Shown piece by piece: positions 45,616 to 54,661 of a DNA stretch of 64,000 nucleotides. The DNA is from BRH-c54 sp965284565. GTDB lineage: Bacteria > Bacteroidota > Bacteroidia > Flavobacteriales_E > Vicingaceae. The stretch is taken from the NCBI GenBank assembly GCA_965284565.1, contig OZ260100.1:1-64000 (forward strand). Direction: 5' to 3'. The position numbers and the translations under genes are program-made. The first letter of the stretch is position 1; every line of letters begins with the position of its first letter. The notes beneath the pieces are model-generated. The model worked only from the letters and a program-made list of their open reading frames with translations. It was not told where the DNA came from and did not search any database.

Positions 45616-47538
45616 TTATCCTTTTTGCATTTCTTGTTGGAATGTAATTTCAATGAATTCTGCAGGGTGAGAAACAGCTACTTTAACAGCCACTCTCATA
45701 ATTCCCATAAGAATGTCTTCTCCGGTCATTGTACTTCCTAATCCTACGCTTACTGAAAATGCATCAGCTGGTTTAGGTCCTACTAATCCACCTTGTTTCC
45801 ATAGTCCAGTTAAGAAACTATCAATCATGCTTTTTACATTTACCCATGTTCCTGCATCGTTAGGTGCAAATACATAAGCTTTTGCAGCATCTTGTACTGA
45901 TTGTTCGATGTAAATTAATGTTCTTCTTACGTTTACATAACGCCAATCATTGGAGTTCCCATCTAATGTTCTGGCACCCCAAACAAGATTGCCTCTACCT
46001 GTAAATGCTCTGATGGCACAAACTGATTTACCACTAATTGGTACATTTAAATCTTCTTGTGCTGCATGATCAATTTTAATAGCAGGCATAATAGTGCTTT
46101 GTATTCCTACATTTGCCGGTGCTATCCATACTCCTTCATTGTTATCTACTGAAGTATAAATTCCTGCCATACCTGCACTCGGAGCCATCAAATTCATATT
46201 TGACATAATTGCTCCTGTTAACAATTGGTAAGATTTACTTAAATTTTGAAGTATTAAATCAGCTTTATCTAAGGTGGTTTGCTGAGGAATTGTTTTAGGA
46301 TCAGATGTAAAAGCTGAAATAATTTTACTCATATCCGCATTTAATACTCCATTTTTATCCGTAAACTCTACATTCAGCATACTCGTTACCACACCATAAG
46401 AAGCTTTATTGATGTTTTGATAAGATATTTCTGATGTTTGATAAACCGTAGTGTGTAACCAAGGATAATAAACGGCTGCATAACTATTAAATTTAGGGTC
46501 TAATGGTTCTACACTGTTTCTAAATTGTTGAACGCTTGTTGTTCCCACTAGTGGTTCACTGTAACCTCCAGGAATATCTAAGATAGCTACTCTGTTCATC
46601 ATTTCACCACAATGATTAATCATTTCATTTTGAAGTGAATAAGCATTCGCATATTTATCTTGTAGATAAGTGGCAGAACTAGGATCTGCTGCTGGATCCA
46701 TAATTTCTACTAAATCAGGAATCACTAACATGGTAGGTTCTGTTTCCTTTTTCAACAAGGTAATAGCATTCATGAAGTCTGTAGTATCTGTAATGGCAGT
46801 TTTTGAATAATCGTAAGCACCAATACTCATTATGTAACAGTCTCCTCCTCCATTTTCATAAAAGAATTTGATACTACTATACATTCTGTAATTAATGGTA
46901 GTGGTATCAATATTATAAGCAAATCCACCGGTTGAAAAATCTGCATTTAAAGCAATATTATCCAACGTGGTTTGTGCTGCTTTTACAGCTGCTGCCAATT
47001 TACCATCTGCATCTGCTAAAGTTGGAGGAGTTGCTGCCGCAGCTGCCTCTTGAGCTTTAGTTAGTGCTGCCTGAGCAGCCAATAAAGCCGCAATGTTTGG
47101 ATCACCCTGAGCTGCAGTTAAAGCTGCTATAGCATTATCATTAGCTGTTTTTGCCGCTGTTGCTGCATCCGTTTGAGCCTGTGTAGGCGTTTTAGGAGGT
47201 GTCGCTTTTGGATCTGTAGCTTTTGTCACTGCTTCATTAGCAGTAGCTAATGTTTTTGCTGTTGCATCTACTACTTTCTGCAAATTATCTATCCGCTCGG
47301 GTAAAATGGCTGAAGTGATTTTATATTGAACCTGCGGTGCAGTAGGTCCAAAGATCATTAAAAACTCGGCTAACGAAGTAACCTTTACTGCTTTATTCAA
47401 CAGACTTTTTCCGTTGAAAGATGTTTGTGCTGTGTATCCAATAAATGCCGGTACGGCAGTTGGAACAGGTACGACAGCATTCCCAAAGGCATCCAGTTCC
47501 TGGATATAAACCCCGGGGGTTTTCATAGTTGTACTCAT
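45616..47538 (-). CDS. Contractile sheath protein with Ala-rich insert (Pvc2-4-like)
   Basis: 640 residues, longer than the roughly 350-450-residue sheath proteins of Afp. The N-terminus MKTPGVYIQELDAFGNAVV is typical of tail sheaths. Residues of about 80-195 are an insert rich in Ala, Thr, Pro and Lys, predicted helical or disordered. The conserved C-terminal domain follows (GKSVCAIRAFTGRGNLVWGA, WRYVNVRRTLIYIEQS, FIEITFQQEMQK). There is a single sheath gene here, not the three of Afp. The insert probably faces outward and could decorate the particle. Confidence 0.92.
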   Translation of the reverse strand: MSTTMKTPGVYIQELDAFGNAVVPVPTAVPAFIGYTAQTSFNGKSLLNKAVKVTSLAEFLMIFGPTAPQVQYKITSAILPERIDNLQKVVDATAKTLATANEAVTKATDPKATPPKTPTQAQTDAATAAKTANDNAIAALTAAQGDPNIAALLAAQAALTKAQEAAAAATPPTLADADGKLAAAVKAAQTTLDNIALNADFSTGGFAYNIDTTTINYRMYSSIKFFYENGGGDCYIMSIGAYDYSKTAITDTTDFMNAITLLKKETEPTMLVIPDLVEIMDPAADPSSATYLQDKYANAYSLQNEMINHCGEMMNRVAILDIPGGYSEPLVGTTSVQQFRNSVEPLDPKFNSYAAVYYPWLHTTVYQTSEISYQNINKASYGVVTSMLNVEFTDKNGVLNADMSKIISAFTSDPKTIPQQTTLDKADLILQNLSKSYQLLTGAIMSNMNLMAPSAGMAGIYTSVDNNEGVWIAPANVGIQSTIMPAIKIDHAAQEDLNVPISGKSVCAIRAFTGRGNLVWGARTLDGNSNDWRYVNVRRTLIYIEQSVQDAAKAYVFAPNDAGTWVNVKSMIDSFLTGLWKQGGLVGPKPADAFSVSVGLGSTMTGEDILMGIMRVAVKVAVSHPAEFIEITFQQEMQKG

Positions 47539-47558
47539 AGATTTAATTTATTAAAGGG

Positions 47559-48596
47559 TTAAACATACACTATTGTTGATGAGAAGAATGATCCTTCATT
47601 CTCTCCTTGATTATACTTTTTTATTTGTTCTGCATTGGGGTTAGGCAACTTAATCTCCATCTGATTTTTTCTGTTAGAGAAATCGTTGGAATAGGTTACT
47701 TGTAACTGGGGACTTTCTTCTAATTTATTTTGTAATGGTAAAGGATTAGCCGTAGTAAATACTTGTGCTGTTTGCCCTCCTATTATCTCTTGTTCAACAG
47801 GTCCCTGATATTTTTCATCAGTGAGTCCTGATATATTCATTTCGATTACTTTAATTTTTCTGTTTTTTTGAACCACTACCTGATATTCCCAAAAAACGGA
47901 ACGTGCATTAAAATTGATGGTATAAACTGTATTGCTAGAATATTGAGCAATAATTTCCTGCATATTAAGCCGAACAATGCCTATACAGTTTTGAGCTACT
48001 GCTTCATCAGACATAAAAAATGTTTGTTGTAATTGATCATCTATCCATAATTGATAAATGCCATCATCATATAGTTTTAAGCTGATTAAGTAATTTTTAA
48101 CTTTAGTGCCATCAATGGTTGTTGTTGTAAGCACTTCGTTGTTGTTTGTTTTTATTTCAACAAGCACTTCTTTATCAGGCAATTGTATATTAAATGTTTT
48201 GGGTTTATATCCAACAAGGTCTTGCTGAGTTACGAATGCTGATTTCTGAAAAAACTGAGGGTTAGAGGTATTAATAGCATTTTCAAAATAATAAAGTTGT
48301 TGTTCATTGACTAATGGAATGGATGTATAGTTAAAAAATAGTTCATCTTTGTTTACCAGCTGGAAGTAAAGATCTGTTAATCCATTAAAGTTGGTATTGA
48401 TAGCAAATGATTCTTGAATATTTATTCCTGCATAAAATGAAAAAGTACTTGCTTCTTTTTTCATTAAAATCTGATAATTTTTCATATCGCGTGAAGTACT
48501 TTTAAAGGGTATCATCCCAAAATCAGCACAAACCCCTTCTGTAAAGTAATTGTTCATTACTTTCAGCTGCATCCACTTATGATAGTTTAAATTCAT
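47559..48596 (-). CDS. eCIS-associated protein of unknown function
   Basis: 345 residues between the DUF4255 cap protein and the sheath. It is beta-rich with no signal peptide, and contains LDGTK-free, Asn/Gln-rich strands and the segment ISGLTDEKYQGPVEQEIIGG. I recognise no family. The position suggests a structural component near the distal cap or a sheath adaptor. Gaps of 1 bp upstream and 20 bp downstream tie it to the operon. Confidence 0.7.
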   Translation of the reverse strand: MNLNYHKWMQLKVMNNYFTEGVCADFGMIPFKSTSRDMKNYQILMKKEASTFSFYAGINIQESFAINTNFNGLTDLYFQLVNKDELFFNYTSIPLVNEQQLYYFENAINTSNPQFFQKSAFVTQQDLVGYKPKTFNIQLPDKEVLVEIKTNNNEVLTTTTIDGTKVKNYLISLKLYDDGIYQLWIDDQLQQTFFMSDEAVAQNCIGIVRLNMQEIIAQYSSNTVYTINFNARSVFWEYQVVVQKNRKIKVIEMNISGLTDEKYQGPVEQEIIGGQTAQVFTTANPLPLQNKLEESPQLQVTYSNDFSNRKNQMEIKLPNPNAEQIKKYNQGENEGSFFSSTIVYV

Positions 48597-48597
48597 A

Positions 48598-49182
48598 TTA
48601 ACTGGTCTTTGCTTGAGGGTTATTTTGAACGCCTGATAATCCAGGAACTTCTTTCGTAATTAAGTCTTCTCTTATACTAATCATCCTTACTTTATAAACT
48701 ATGGAAGGCACATATTTGGCTCCTATTCCACTCCAGATATGACTGAGTTCATTAATGGGTAAGTTGAATATTTCAAAGGTTAATTTTTCTAATGGGGATG
48801 GCATTGTTGGGTTTTTCTGTTGGGTGAAATAAGTATTTGCCTGAAATACTCCAATAACTGTTGAAAGCATTTTCAGTGCTTCTATATAGTTTCCTGAATC
48901 GTAATTTGCTGAGATAAGTAAGTAAATATTTAGATATACCGGAGGTGATACTTTTCCGAAATTATTATTACCTCCATTTACATAATTGCCTTGAGAGTTT
49001 ACGGTTGTTTCATGCTCTAAGTTAATTACCGAAATCACAATTTTATTTTCTATGTTTTCCGTAATGGTTCCATCAGGGTTTATCAGACTACTTATCACCA
49101 CACGATCTTCATCAATACCATAAGACATCTTAATTTCATGATTAAGAAAGTCGGATACAAATGTTAATGCTTTTGATATCAT
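48598..49182 (-). CDS. Tube terminator/cap protein (DUF4255, Pvc16/Afp16-like)
   Basis: 194 residues. The pattern ISKALTFVSDFLNHEI, then PDGTITENIENKIVISVINL and PPVYLNIYLLISANY, identifies the Pvc16 N-terminal (DUF4255) family. In Afp and PVC this protein ends tube and sheath growth at the distal cap and fixes length with the tape measure. It is 4 bp after the small membrane protein and 1 bp before the unknown 345-residue gene. Confidence 0.88.
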   Translation of the reverse strand: MISKALTFVSDFLNHEIKMSYGIDEDRVVISSLINPDGTITENIENKIVISVINLEHETTVNSQGNYVNGGNNNFGKVSPPVYLNIYLLISANYDSGNYIEALKMLSTVIGVFQANTYFTQQKNPTMPSPLEKLTFEIFNLPINELSHIWSGIGAKYVPSIVYKVRMISIREDLITKEVPGLSGVQNNPQAKTS

Positions 49183-49186
49183 CGTT

Positions 49187-49513
49187 TTAGCTTTTTGGCT
49201 TGTTTGCCATTAAATTAATTGCTCCCACAACTGTTCTTGTAAAATAAATACCTGCCAGACTTACTGCGTAAGCTCCTATAAATAATGGCTTCCCGTTTAA
49301 TAGTTTATTAATCATTTCCATTATTTTTTCAGAACCATATGTTTCTATTATATAAGTAATTATCAATCCTATTGGCAAGCCTAGTAATAATACAAACAGT
49401 ACCCATAGAAATTCTTTTGCAAAGAATTTTTTAATGGCTGCTATCAGTTTTTTTAGCTTACCTTCTTCCTGTGCTAGTGCCGCTTTTTCTTTTGCTATTG
49501 TAGCACTACTCAT
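49187..49513 (-). CDS. Small membrane protein near head of eCIS operon
   Basis: 108 residues: a Lys/Glu-rich coiled N-terminus (about 1-32), then two hydrophobic helices (about 34-56 and 76-98). Its start overlaps the GH18 gene's stop by 4 bp, so the two are translated together. It is likely a partner of the membrane-anchored GH18 protein. I recognise no family; a holin-like or membrane-platform role is possible. Confidence 0.65.
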   Translation of the reverse strand: MSSATIAKEKAALAQEEGKLKKLIAAIKKFFAKEFLWVLFVLLLGLPIGLIITYIIETYGSEKIMEMINKLLNGKPLFIGAYAVSLAGIYFTRTVVGAINLMANKPKS

Positions 49514-51297
49514 GGTACATTTCTATTCAGTTTCTCAATCAACTTATTCACAAAATAAATCGCTATTGCTCCTGCAATAAATCCTATAATAAGCGCTACT
49601 AATAAATCGGTAATAATATCTGTCCACCTTAAAACAACTATTAAAAAGAGCAATACAAAACTGGTATAATAAACTCTGTATGCCATGTTACTAAAAAAGA
49701 ACATTCGGGTATTGGGTTGAAACATTGCAATGACAAATCCTGCTCCTCCAAATAAAACCACCAAAGTCATCATAAACAGTAGTACTGTTTTATAGTTGGT
49801 CACCTGTTGTAACAGAGCTTCCACATTGGTTATAGTAGCCCAAAAACCTGTTGTATCACTACCTGCTGTACTACTTGTATCACTATTTAAAGTATCTGTA
49901 TCATTGGTAACAGTTCCTTTATAGTTTACCGTTGTGTTAGTTAAGTTAACTGCTATTACTTCCCATAAGTTAGAATATCCTTTATCGTAGCCTAAAGCCC
50001 ATATTCCCATCCCCTTTAACTTCTTGTATTTAATTAAATTTAGTTTAACAGCTATTGTTGAATCATTATCAAACCAACATTGCCTGTAATGAGTACCATC
50101 ATCATCCAACACATAACTACACCATGCTGTATAACTTACAGTATCATACTGAACAGGAGCAACCTTTCCTTCTACTTTAGTTTTTATATAATCGTATGTT
50201 CTATTTCCAATAAATTTTTCGACTTTTGCCCCTCTATCTCCCGATTTAGTATCCCACATTACACCATAGTATGGTAATGCCATTATCAATTTAGAAGAAG
50301 GAACTGCATTAGCTATATAATAATCAATTGACGTTGTCAGATTATACGGTTCCCAAATCTTACCGCTTTCTGATGGAGCAACAGGTCCGGCAACATTACT
50401 GGTAGAACCATAATAGCCATACCCCATAATCACAAATTGATCTACAACCGGAATTAATGTTTCGAAATCTAAACTTTTTGCCCAATCAACACTGGGAACA
50501 GTCATATAAATCAGGTAATCAGAATTTTCTTTTTTTAATTCCTGACTAAGTAATGAAATAAACTTTGCATAAGCAGCTTTCTGATTTCCACCAACCCCTT
50601 CAAAATCGAGACATACACCATCCGATCCTCTTTTTTTGAGCAATCCTTTTAATTGTGTAATAAGATTTTTTATAGCTTTATCATTATTTAAAAAAGCTTT
50701 ATTATTTGATTGTCCAAAATTGGTAACGGTTAACAATACTTTTACATCATTCGCTTTTGCAGAATCAATTAAGAGTGTTGTTTCCCAATCATAAATTGTT
50801 GTTGGATTTCCGGTTGAAGGGTCTACTTCATATGAAAAATAAGCAATTGTAGTTAATAAAGAATAATTTAAGTTTTTGTATAAATCTTCTTCCCAATTAG
50901 GATACCATCCAAATACTTCATAATCTAATTTAAATTTAGTTAAAGTTTTATACGACTGCAGTTTAAGATTTATTTTTTCATGGTCTACATTATATGGATA
51001 ATCTTTTTTTCCTTTAGTTAATTGATGGTGTTGATGAATAAATTGGTTTGCTAATTTACCGGAATCACTATGATGGAAAAAATTCTTAAATGACAAGATT
51101 TTTTCGATTTTCTTCAAATCTTTTTTAAATGTACTCTCTTTTCCTTTTACCGCTACATCTTCTTTTTTTGTTAACGATGATTTATCATTATCTTCAATTA
51201 TTTTATTTCCATAAACAACAAAAGAGATGAATACTAGAAAAAAACACAATAGTGTTTTAACACCAAAACTAAAAATATAATAATCTTTATTCTTCAC
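49510..51297 (-). CDS. Membrane-anchored GH18-like protein heading the eCIS operon
   Basis: 595 residues from a GTG; no in-frame ATG occurs before an upstream stop. An N-terminal hydrophobic segment (about 7-29) is followed by a basic linker and a GH18 domain (about 125-430) with the motif DGVCLDFE at 226-233. Glu233 is the catalytic acid position; the second Asp of the usual DGxDxDxE is Cys here. After a Thr/Ser/Asp linker the C-terminus has three membrane helices (about 505-590). GH18 enzymes cleave beta-1,4 GlcNAc polymers; spore and cell-wall members act on peptidoglycan. A role in particle release or attachment is inferred from position. Confidence 0.78.
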   Translation of the reverse strand: MKNKDYYIFSFGVKTLLCFFLVFISFVVYGNKIIEDNDKSSLTKKEDVAVKGKESTFKKDLKKIEKILSFKNFFHHSDSGKLANQFIHQHHQLTKGKKDYPYNVDHEKINLKLQSYKTLTKFKLDYEVFGWYPNWEEDLYKNLNYSLLTTIAYFSYEVDPSTGNPTTIYDWETTLLIDSAKANDVKVLLTVTNFGQSNNKAFLNNDKAIKNLITQLKGLLKKRGSDGVCLDFEGVGGNQKAAYAKFISLLSQELKKENSDYLIYMTVPSVDWAKSLDFETLIPVVDQFVIMGYGYYGSTSNVAGPVAPSESGKIWEPYNLTTSIDYYIANAVPSSKLIMALPYYGVMWDTKSGDRGAKVEKFIGNRTYDYIKTKVEGKVAPVQYDTVSYTAWCSYVLDDDGTHYRQCWFDNDSTIAVKLNLIKYKKLKGMGIWALGYDKGYSNLWEVIAVNLTNTTVNYKGTVTNDTDTLNSDTSSTAGSDTTGFWATITNVEALLQQVTNYKTVLLFMMTLVVLFGGAGFVIAMFQPNTRMFFFSNMAYRVYYTSFVLLFLIVVLRWTDIITDLLVALIIGFIAGAIAIYFVNKLIEKLNRNVP

Positions 51298-51342
51298 TAT
51301 CTGATTTTCTATCTATTTGAAAATATTGTACACAATAAAGTT

Positions 51343-51426
51343 CAAACGTAAACTAAAAGATATTAAAATCAAAAAAATGGTCAATCCATCTAACTAACGG
51401 TCGATTTTGACCAATGAACGGTCATT
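51343..51426 (-). promoter_or_regulatory. Promoter and triple-box operator of the eCIS operon
   Basis: On the minus strand, TTTG (51370-51373) and TACGTTTG (51343-51350) with a 19-bp spacer form a full Bacteroidota promoter, about 46 bp before the GTG. Boxes AATGGTC (51376-51382), AACGGTC (51396-51402) and AACGGTC (51417-51423) follow upstream at 20 and 21 bp. The block 51334-51426 matches 17921-18013 in about 87 of 93 positions without gaps, whereas the sequences on both sides differ. This is strong evidence for shared control of the two operons. Confidence 0.75.
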
Positions 51427-51461
51427 TTAAAAAAACACCTTGTAAATCAAAAATTTACACA

Positions 51462-51525
51462 TAAGTATTTATATCTTTTATTGATAAGTATTTTTTGTTA
51501 CTATACTAAGTATTTATATGTATTT
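51462..51525 (+). promoter_or_regulatory. Four TAAGTATTT-type boxes before fibre/metalloprotease genes
   Basis: TAAGTATTT occurs at 51462-51470, 51485-51493 and 51507-51515, with a variant TATGTATTT at 51517-51525. The spacings are 23, 22 and 10 bp, so all lie on one DNA face. The same spacing (22 and 10) occurs before 54874 and, in part, before 18106. The last 160 bp before 51685 show no other clear structure. Confidence 0.6.
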
Positions 51526-51684
51526 ATTTTTAATTTAAACATTGTACATTTATCATACTTTATAGATAATCAAACATATAATGTTTAAAGTATATAAATT
51601 TAAAGTTAGAAAATTTGAATCTTATACTTGAAACTAATTAGAGTTTACATAAATAATAATAATACTAACTAAAACCTTTAAAAA

Positions 51685-52593
51685 ATGAAAAAAGCGATAC
51701 TATCCGTAAGTTTAATTTTAGCAACAAGTGCTATTTGTTTTTCACAGTTTAATGTAAGTACATTCACACCCAATGATTTATATTGGAATCAAGGCCAGGT
51801 GGGAATTGGATTATCGGATCCAAAATCTAAACTTGATATTTCATTAAATACTAATTTTATGTATGAAGATGAATCCGGTTTTAAACTTACTTATCCGATT
51901 CCTTTTCTTAATCCATACCTACCTCCTATAAATCAAAATATTTTTGAAATTCGACAAAAAACTTTTGGCTCAAGTTTTTCAACAAAAATGGTAGTAAAGA
52001 CCAATGGTAATATAGGGATAGCTACTGCTTCTCCAGATGCTAAACTTCATGTTAAAAATGTTAATGGTTCAACACTAGATGCCCATCTTGAGGGATTTAT
52101 ACTTATAGATGGTGATAATGCTTCAGCTTTATTTGGAACAAATACCGGTGCTCCATATGGAGAATGGGGAATTGAATATAATAATTATGGACCAATTTCA
52201 GGGTTGAATTTTTGGAAACCTTTTGGAAGTAATGGATTTGGAAACCACTTTATGTTTATATCTGACCAAGGAAATGTGAGTATTGGAACAGATGATTCTA
52301 AAGGATATAAATTTGCTGTAAAAGGTAAAATGATTGCTGAAGAAATAGTAGTAAAACTTCATGGAAATTGGCCAGATTTTGTATTCAAAAAAGAATATGG
52401 TTTAATGAGTTTAGAGGATGTAGAGTGTTTTATTAAAGAAAACAGCCATCTACCTAACATGCCATCAGCTAGTGAAGTTGAGGAAGCAGGTATCCCTTTA
52501 GGAGAAATGAATGCTAAACTATTGCAAAAAGTTGAAGAATTAACATTATATGTTATTCAACTAAAAAAAGAAATAGATATTCTTAAAAAATAA
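51685..52593 (+). CDS. Exported fibre-like surface protein
   Basis: 302 residues with a signal peptide (MKKAILSVSLILATSAICFS). The middle has two fibre motifs (QVGIGLSDPKSKLDI and NIGIATASPDAKLHV). The C-terminus is the domain shared with the protein at 15640 (NWPDFVF, HLPNMPSASEVEE, LLQKVEELTLYVIQ) ending in a coiled coil. The signal peptide argues against it being part of the cytoplasmically built eCIS, despite its divergent position next to the operon. A surface or extracellular adhesin is more likely. Confidence 0.75.
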   Translation: MKKAILSVSLILATSAICFSQFNVSTFTPNDLYWNQGQVGIGLSDPKSKLDISLNTNFMYEDESGFKLTYPIPFLNPYLPPINQNIFEIRQKTFGSSFSTKMVVKTNGNIGIATASPDAKLHVKNVNGSTLDAHLEGFILIDGDNASALFGTNTGAPYGEWGIEYNNYGPISGLNFWKPFGSNGFGNHFMFISDQGNVSIGTDDSKGYKFAVKGKMIAEEIVVKLHGNWPDFVFKKEYGLMSLEDVECFIKENSHLPNMPSASEVEEAGIPLGEMNAKLLQKVEELTLYVIQLKKEIDILKK

Positions 52594-52619
52594 ACATTAT
52601 TAACTTAAAAATACATGTT

Positions 52620-54461
52620 ATGAAAAATATAAAACATATAGTATCCTTACTTGTGTTTAGTTTTTCGTGTTATTATATTCATGCTCAAGAAACTAATAAT
52701 GTTATTTGGAATGAAATTTTAACCGCAAAAGAACTAAATCATAGTTTCCATAAAATATCACCACCTTTAATACCTAATAAAGTATATGAAGATAATGATG
52801 TTGCTAAGGAATTAAATAAAGTCGAGTATTTTAATTATAATAATAATTCGATAAACGAATTAATGGCAACTTCATCAAACTTTGTAACTATAGAAATACC
52901 AACTATTGAAGACAAAAACAATAATTGGACTATAGATCTTGTTGAAGTAACATCTTCTTTTTACCAATATGATATTTCAACTGATTTAGGAGCCCCTTAT
53001 CTTGGTGAATTAAATAAAAGAAAACATTATAGAGGTATAATAAGAGGGGTAGAAGATAAAAGTTTGGTTGCTATCAGTTTTTTCGAAAATGAAATTATGG
53101 GTGTAATATCAATTAAGGGTATGGCTAATGTAAATATTGCTAAATTAACTAACAGTACTACCCATATTATGTATAAAGATACTGAGACAAGATTACCTTC
53201 AAACTTTAATTGTGAGACGGTTGATGACCCTAATTTAACTTATGACCCTAAAATATTATTAAAAGGAGTTAATAATAATAAGTCTAGTAATGGTGATTGT
53301 GTAGAAATAGAATTTACCACAGAGGAAGATATCTACTCAAATAAAGGAAGTGTACCTAATGTAATTAATTATGTAGAAGGTGTTTTTAATATAGTAGCTA
53401 CCTTATATCAAAATGAAAACATTGAGGTTCGCATTTCTCACATTCATATATATATAGGAGGCGATCCTTATTCGGGAGGTAATCCATCAGATCTGTTGAC
53501 TGAATATCAGAATGAAAAGAGTTCTATTAATGCTGACTTATCAATGCTTTTAACTTTTAGAGGTATTGGTGGTGGTAAAGCTGCTGGTTTTAATGGTTTA
53601 TGCAATGCTAATGTTGATCAAAGTCTTGCAGTTTCAGGTATAAACAGCACATATTCAGCCTTTCCTAATTATAGTTGGACTACTTCAGTAATAACTCATG
53701 AATTTGGTCATTTACTTGGTTCTAGGCACACACATGCATGTGTGTGGAATGGCAATAACACAGCTATTGATGGCTGTGCTGGTTCTACAGAAGGATCTTG
53801 TGTTATTCCTGGATCACCTTCAGGAGGAGGAACTATAATGAGTTATTGTCACTGGACTACAGGTATTAATTTTAATTTAGGGTTTGGCTCTCAACCAGGT
53901 AATGTTATTAGAAACTCTGTAGCTAATGCTTCATGTGTTACACCTTGTTGCATTCCTAATAGGAATATGACCATTAATGTTATTTCGGGTAATAATTTTG
54001 ATTTTGAAGCAAGTAATCAGATTACTGCAGTTAATACAATTTTTAGCGGAGCAGTTGTTGATTATGATGCAGGTTATGAAGTTGTACTTCAGCCAGGCTT
54101 TAATGCTGTATTGGGTAGTGAGTTTTATGCTTTTATAGATGGTTGTGGTGGAGCAAAAAGATTAGCAACAGAAAACGAACCTGAACAAAATAATGAATTA
54201 TCAGAAGCAGATTTTATGAACAATGCTTATAGTATTTACCCAAACCCAAGTATGGATGGTAAATTTAATATAGAAATGTCTGAAAATTTTGTTGGAACTT
54301 ATGTAGAAGTGCTTAATTTAATGGGAGAATTAATTTTTTCCATACAACCAACAGCAAACACTAAAATTACTTTCGATATTGCTGATCAACCAAATGGTAT
54401 TTATTTAATTAAATTAACTTCTAATGAGCAAATGATAACAAAAAAGATAATTAAACAATAA
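52620..54461 (+). CDS. T9SS-secreted zinc metalloprotease (metzincin)
   Basis: 613 residues. Signal peptide (1-22), propeptide region, and a catalytic domain with HEFGHLLGSRH at 360-370, the metzincin HExxHxxGxxH motif, and a Met-turn in TIMSYCH near 407. About 455-515 is a 3-coathanger-type beta domain. Residues of about 535-613 are a T9SS type A sorting domain (YSIYPNPS, then GIYLIKLTS, MITKKIIKQ). The product should be secreted or surface-bound and cleave extracellular proteins. It follows the fibre-like gene after 26 bp and ends at its own terminator, so the two probably form an operon. Confidence 0.9.
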   Translation: MKNIKHIVSLLVFSFSCYYIHAQETNNVIWNEILTAKELNHSFHKISPPLIPNKVYEDNDVAKELNKVEYFNYNNNSINELMATSSNFVTIEIPTIEDKNNNWTIDLVEVTSSFYQYDISTDLGAPYLGELNKRKHYRGIIRGVEDKSLVAISFFENEIMGVISIKGMANVNIAKLTNSTTHIMYKDTETRLPSNFNCETVDDPNLTYDPKILLKGVNNNKSSNGDCVEIEFTTEEDIYSNKGSVPNVINYVEGVFNIVATLYQNENIEVRISHIHIYIGGDPYSGGNPSDLLTEYQNEKSSINADLSMLLTFRGIGGGKAAGFNGLCNANVDQSLAVSGINSTYSAFPNYSWTTSVITHEFGHLLGSRHTHACVWNGNNTAIDGCAGSTEGSCVIPGSPSGGGTIMSYCHWTTGINFNLGFGSQPGNVIRNSVANASCVTPCCIPNRNMTINVISGNNFDFEASNQITAVNTIFSGAVVDYDAGYEVVLQPGFNAVLGSEFYAFIDGCGGAKRLATENEPEQNNELSEADFMNNAYSIYPNPSMDGKFNIEMSENFVGTYVEVLNLMGELIFSIQPTANTKITFDIADQPNGIYLIKLTSNEQMITKKIIKQ

Positions 54462-54478
54462 GTTATAATGATATAAAA

Positions 54479-54519
54479 AAAGTCTTTATTTCCGTTACGG
54501 GGTAATAAAGACTTTTTTT
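54479..54519 (+). terminator. Terminator after metalloprotease gene
   Basis: AAAGTCTTTATT pairs with AATAAAGACTTT around a short GC-containing loop, followed by a T-run. It lies 18 bp after the stop. Confidence 0.88.
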
Positions 54520-54525
54520 GAAATA

Positions 54526-54642
54526 TTTCACAATAACCCTGTGGAGGCAGAATCGGTGGGAAAACCTGAGGATTATCTTTATTGTAGTTCGAAAAAATAT
54601 GTTGGTGAAGTTGTACTAATTGATGTGGAGTTGATTGTGTAA
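54526..54642 (+). pseudogene. C-terminal remnant of a REP-associated tyrosine transposase
   Basis: In one frame the stretch reads F-H-N-N-P-V-E-A, then GKPEDYLYCSSKKYVG and ends DVELIV before a stop. This resembles the C-terminal end of RAYT/TnpA_REP transposases (HNNPV, then EDYLYSSARNY). There is no start codon, and the catalytic HUH and Tyr regions are missing; the fragment begins right after the metalloprotease terminator. It is a decayed end left by deletion or insertion. Confidence 0.7.
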
Positions 54643-54661
54643 TAAATAGGAAAGTAATTCA

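Noticed and set aside
28344..51297. Prophage or phage tail remnant
   Set aside because: No capsid, terminase, portal, integrase or lysis genes; the ATPase, DUF4255, DUF5908 and DUF4157 cargo are eCIS markers.
51685..52593. Fibre-like protein as the eCIS tail fibre
   Set aside because: It has a Sec signal peptide, whereas eCIS parts are assembled in the cytoplasm; the 252-residue protein at 37121 is the better candidate.
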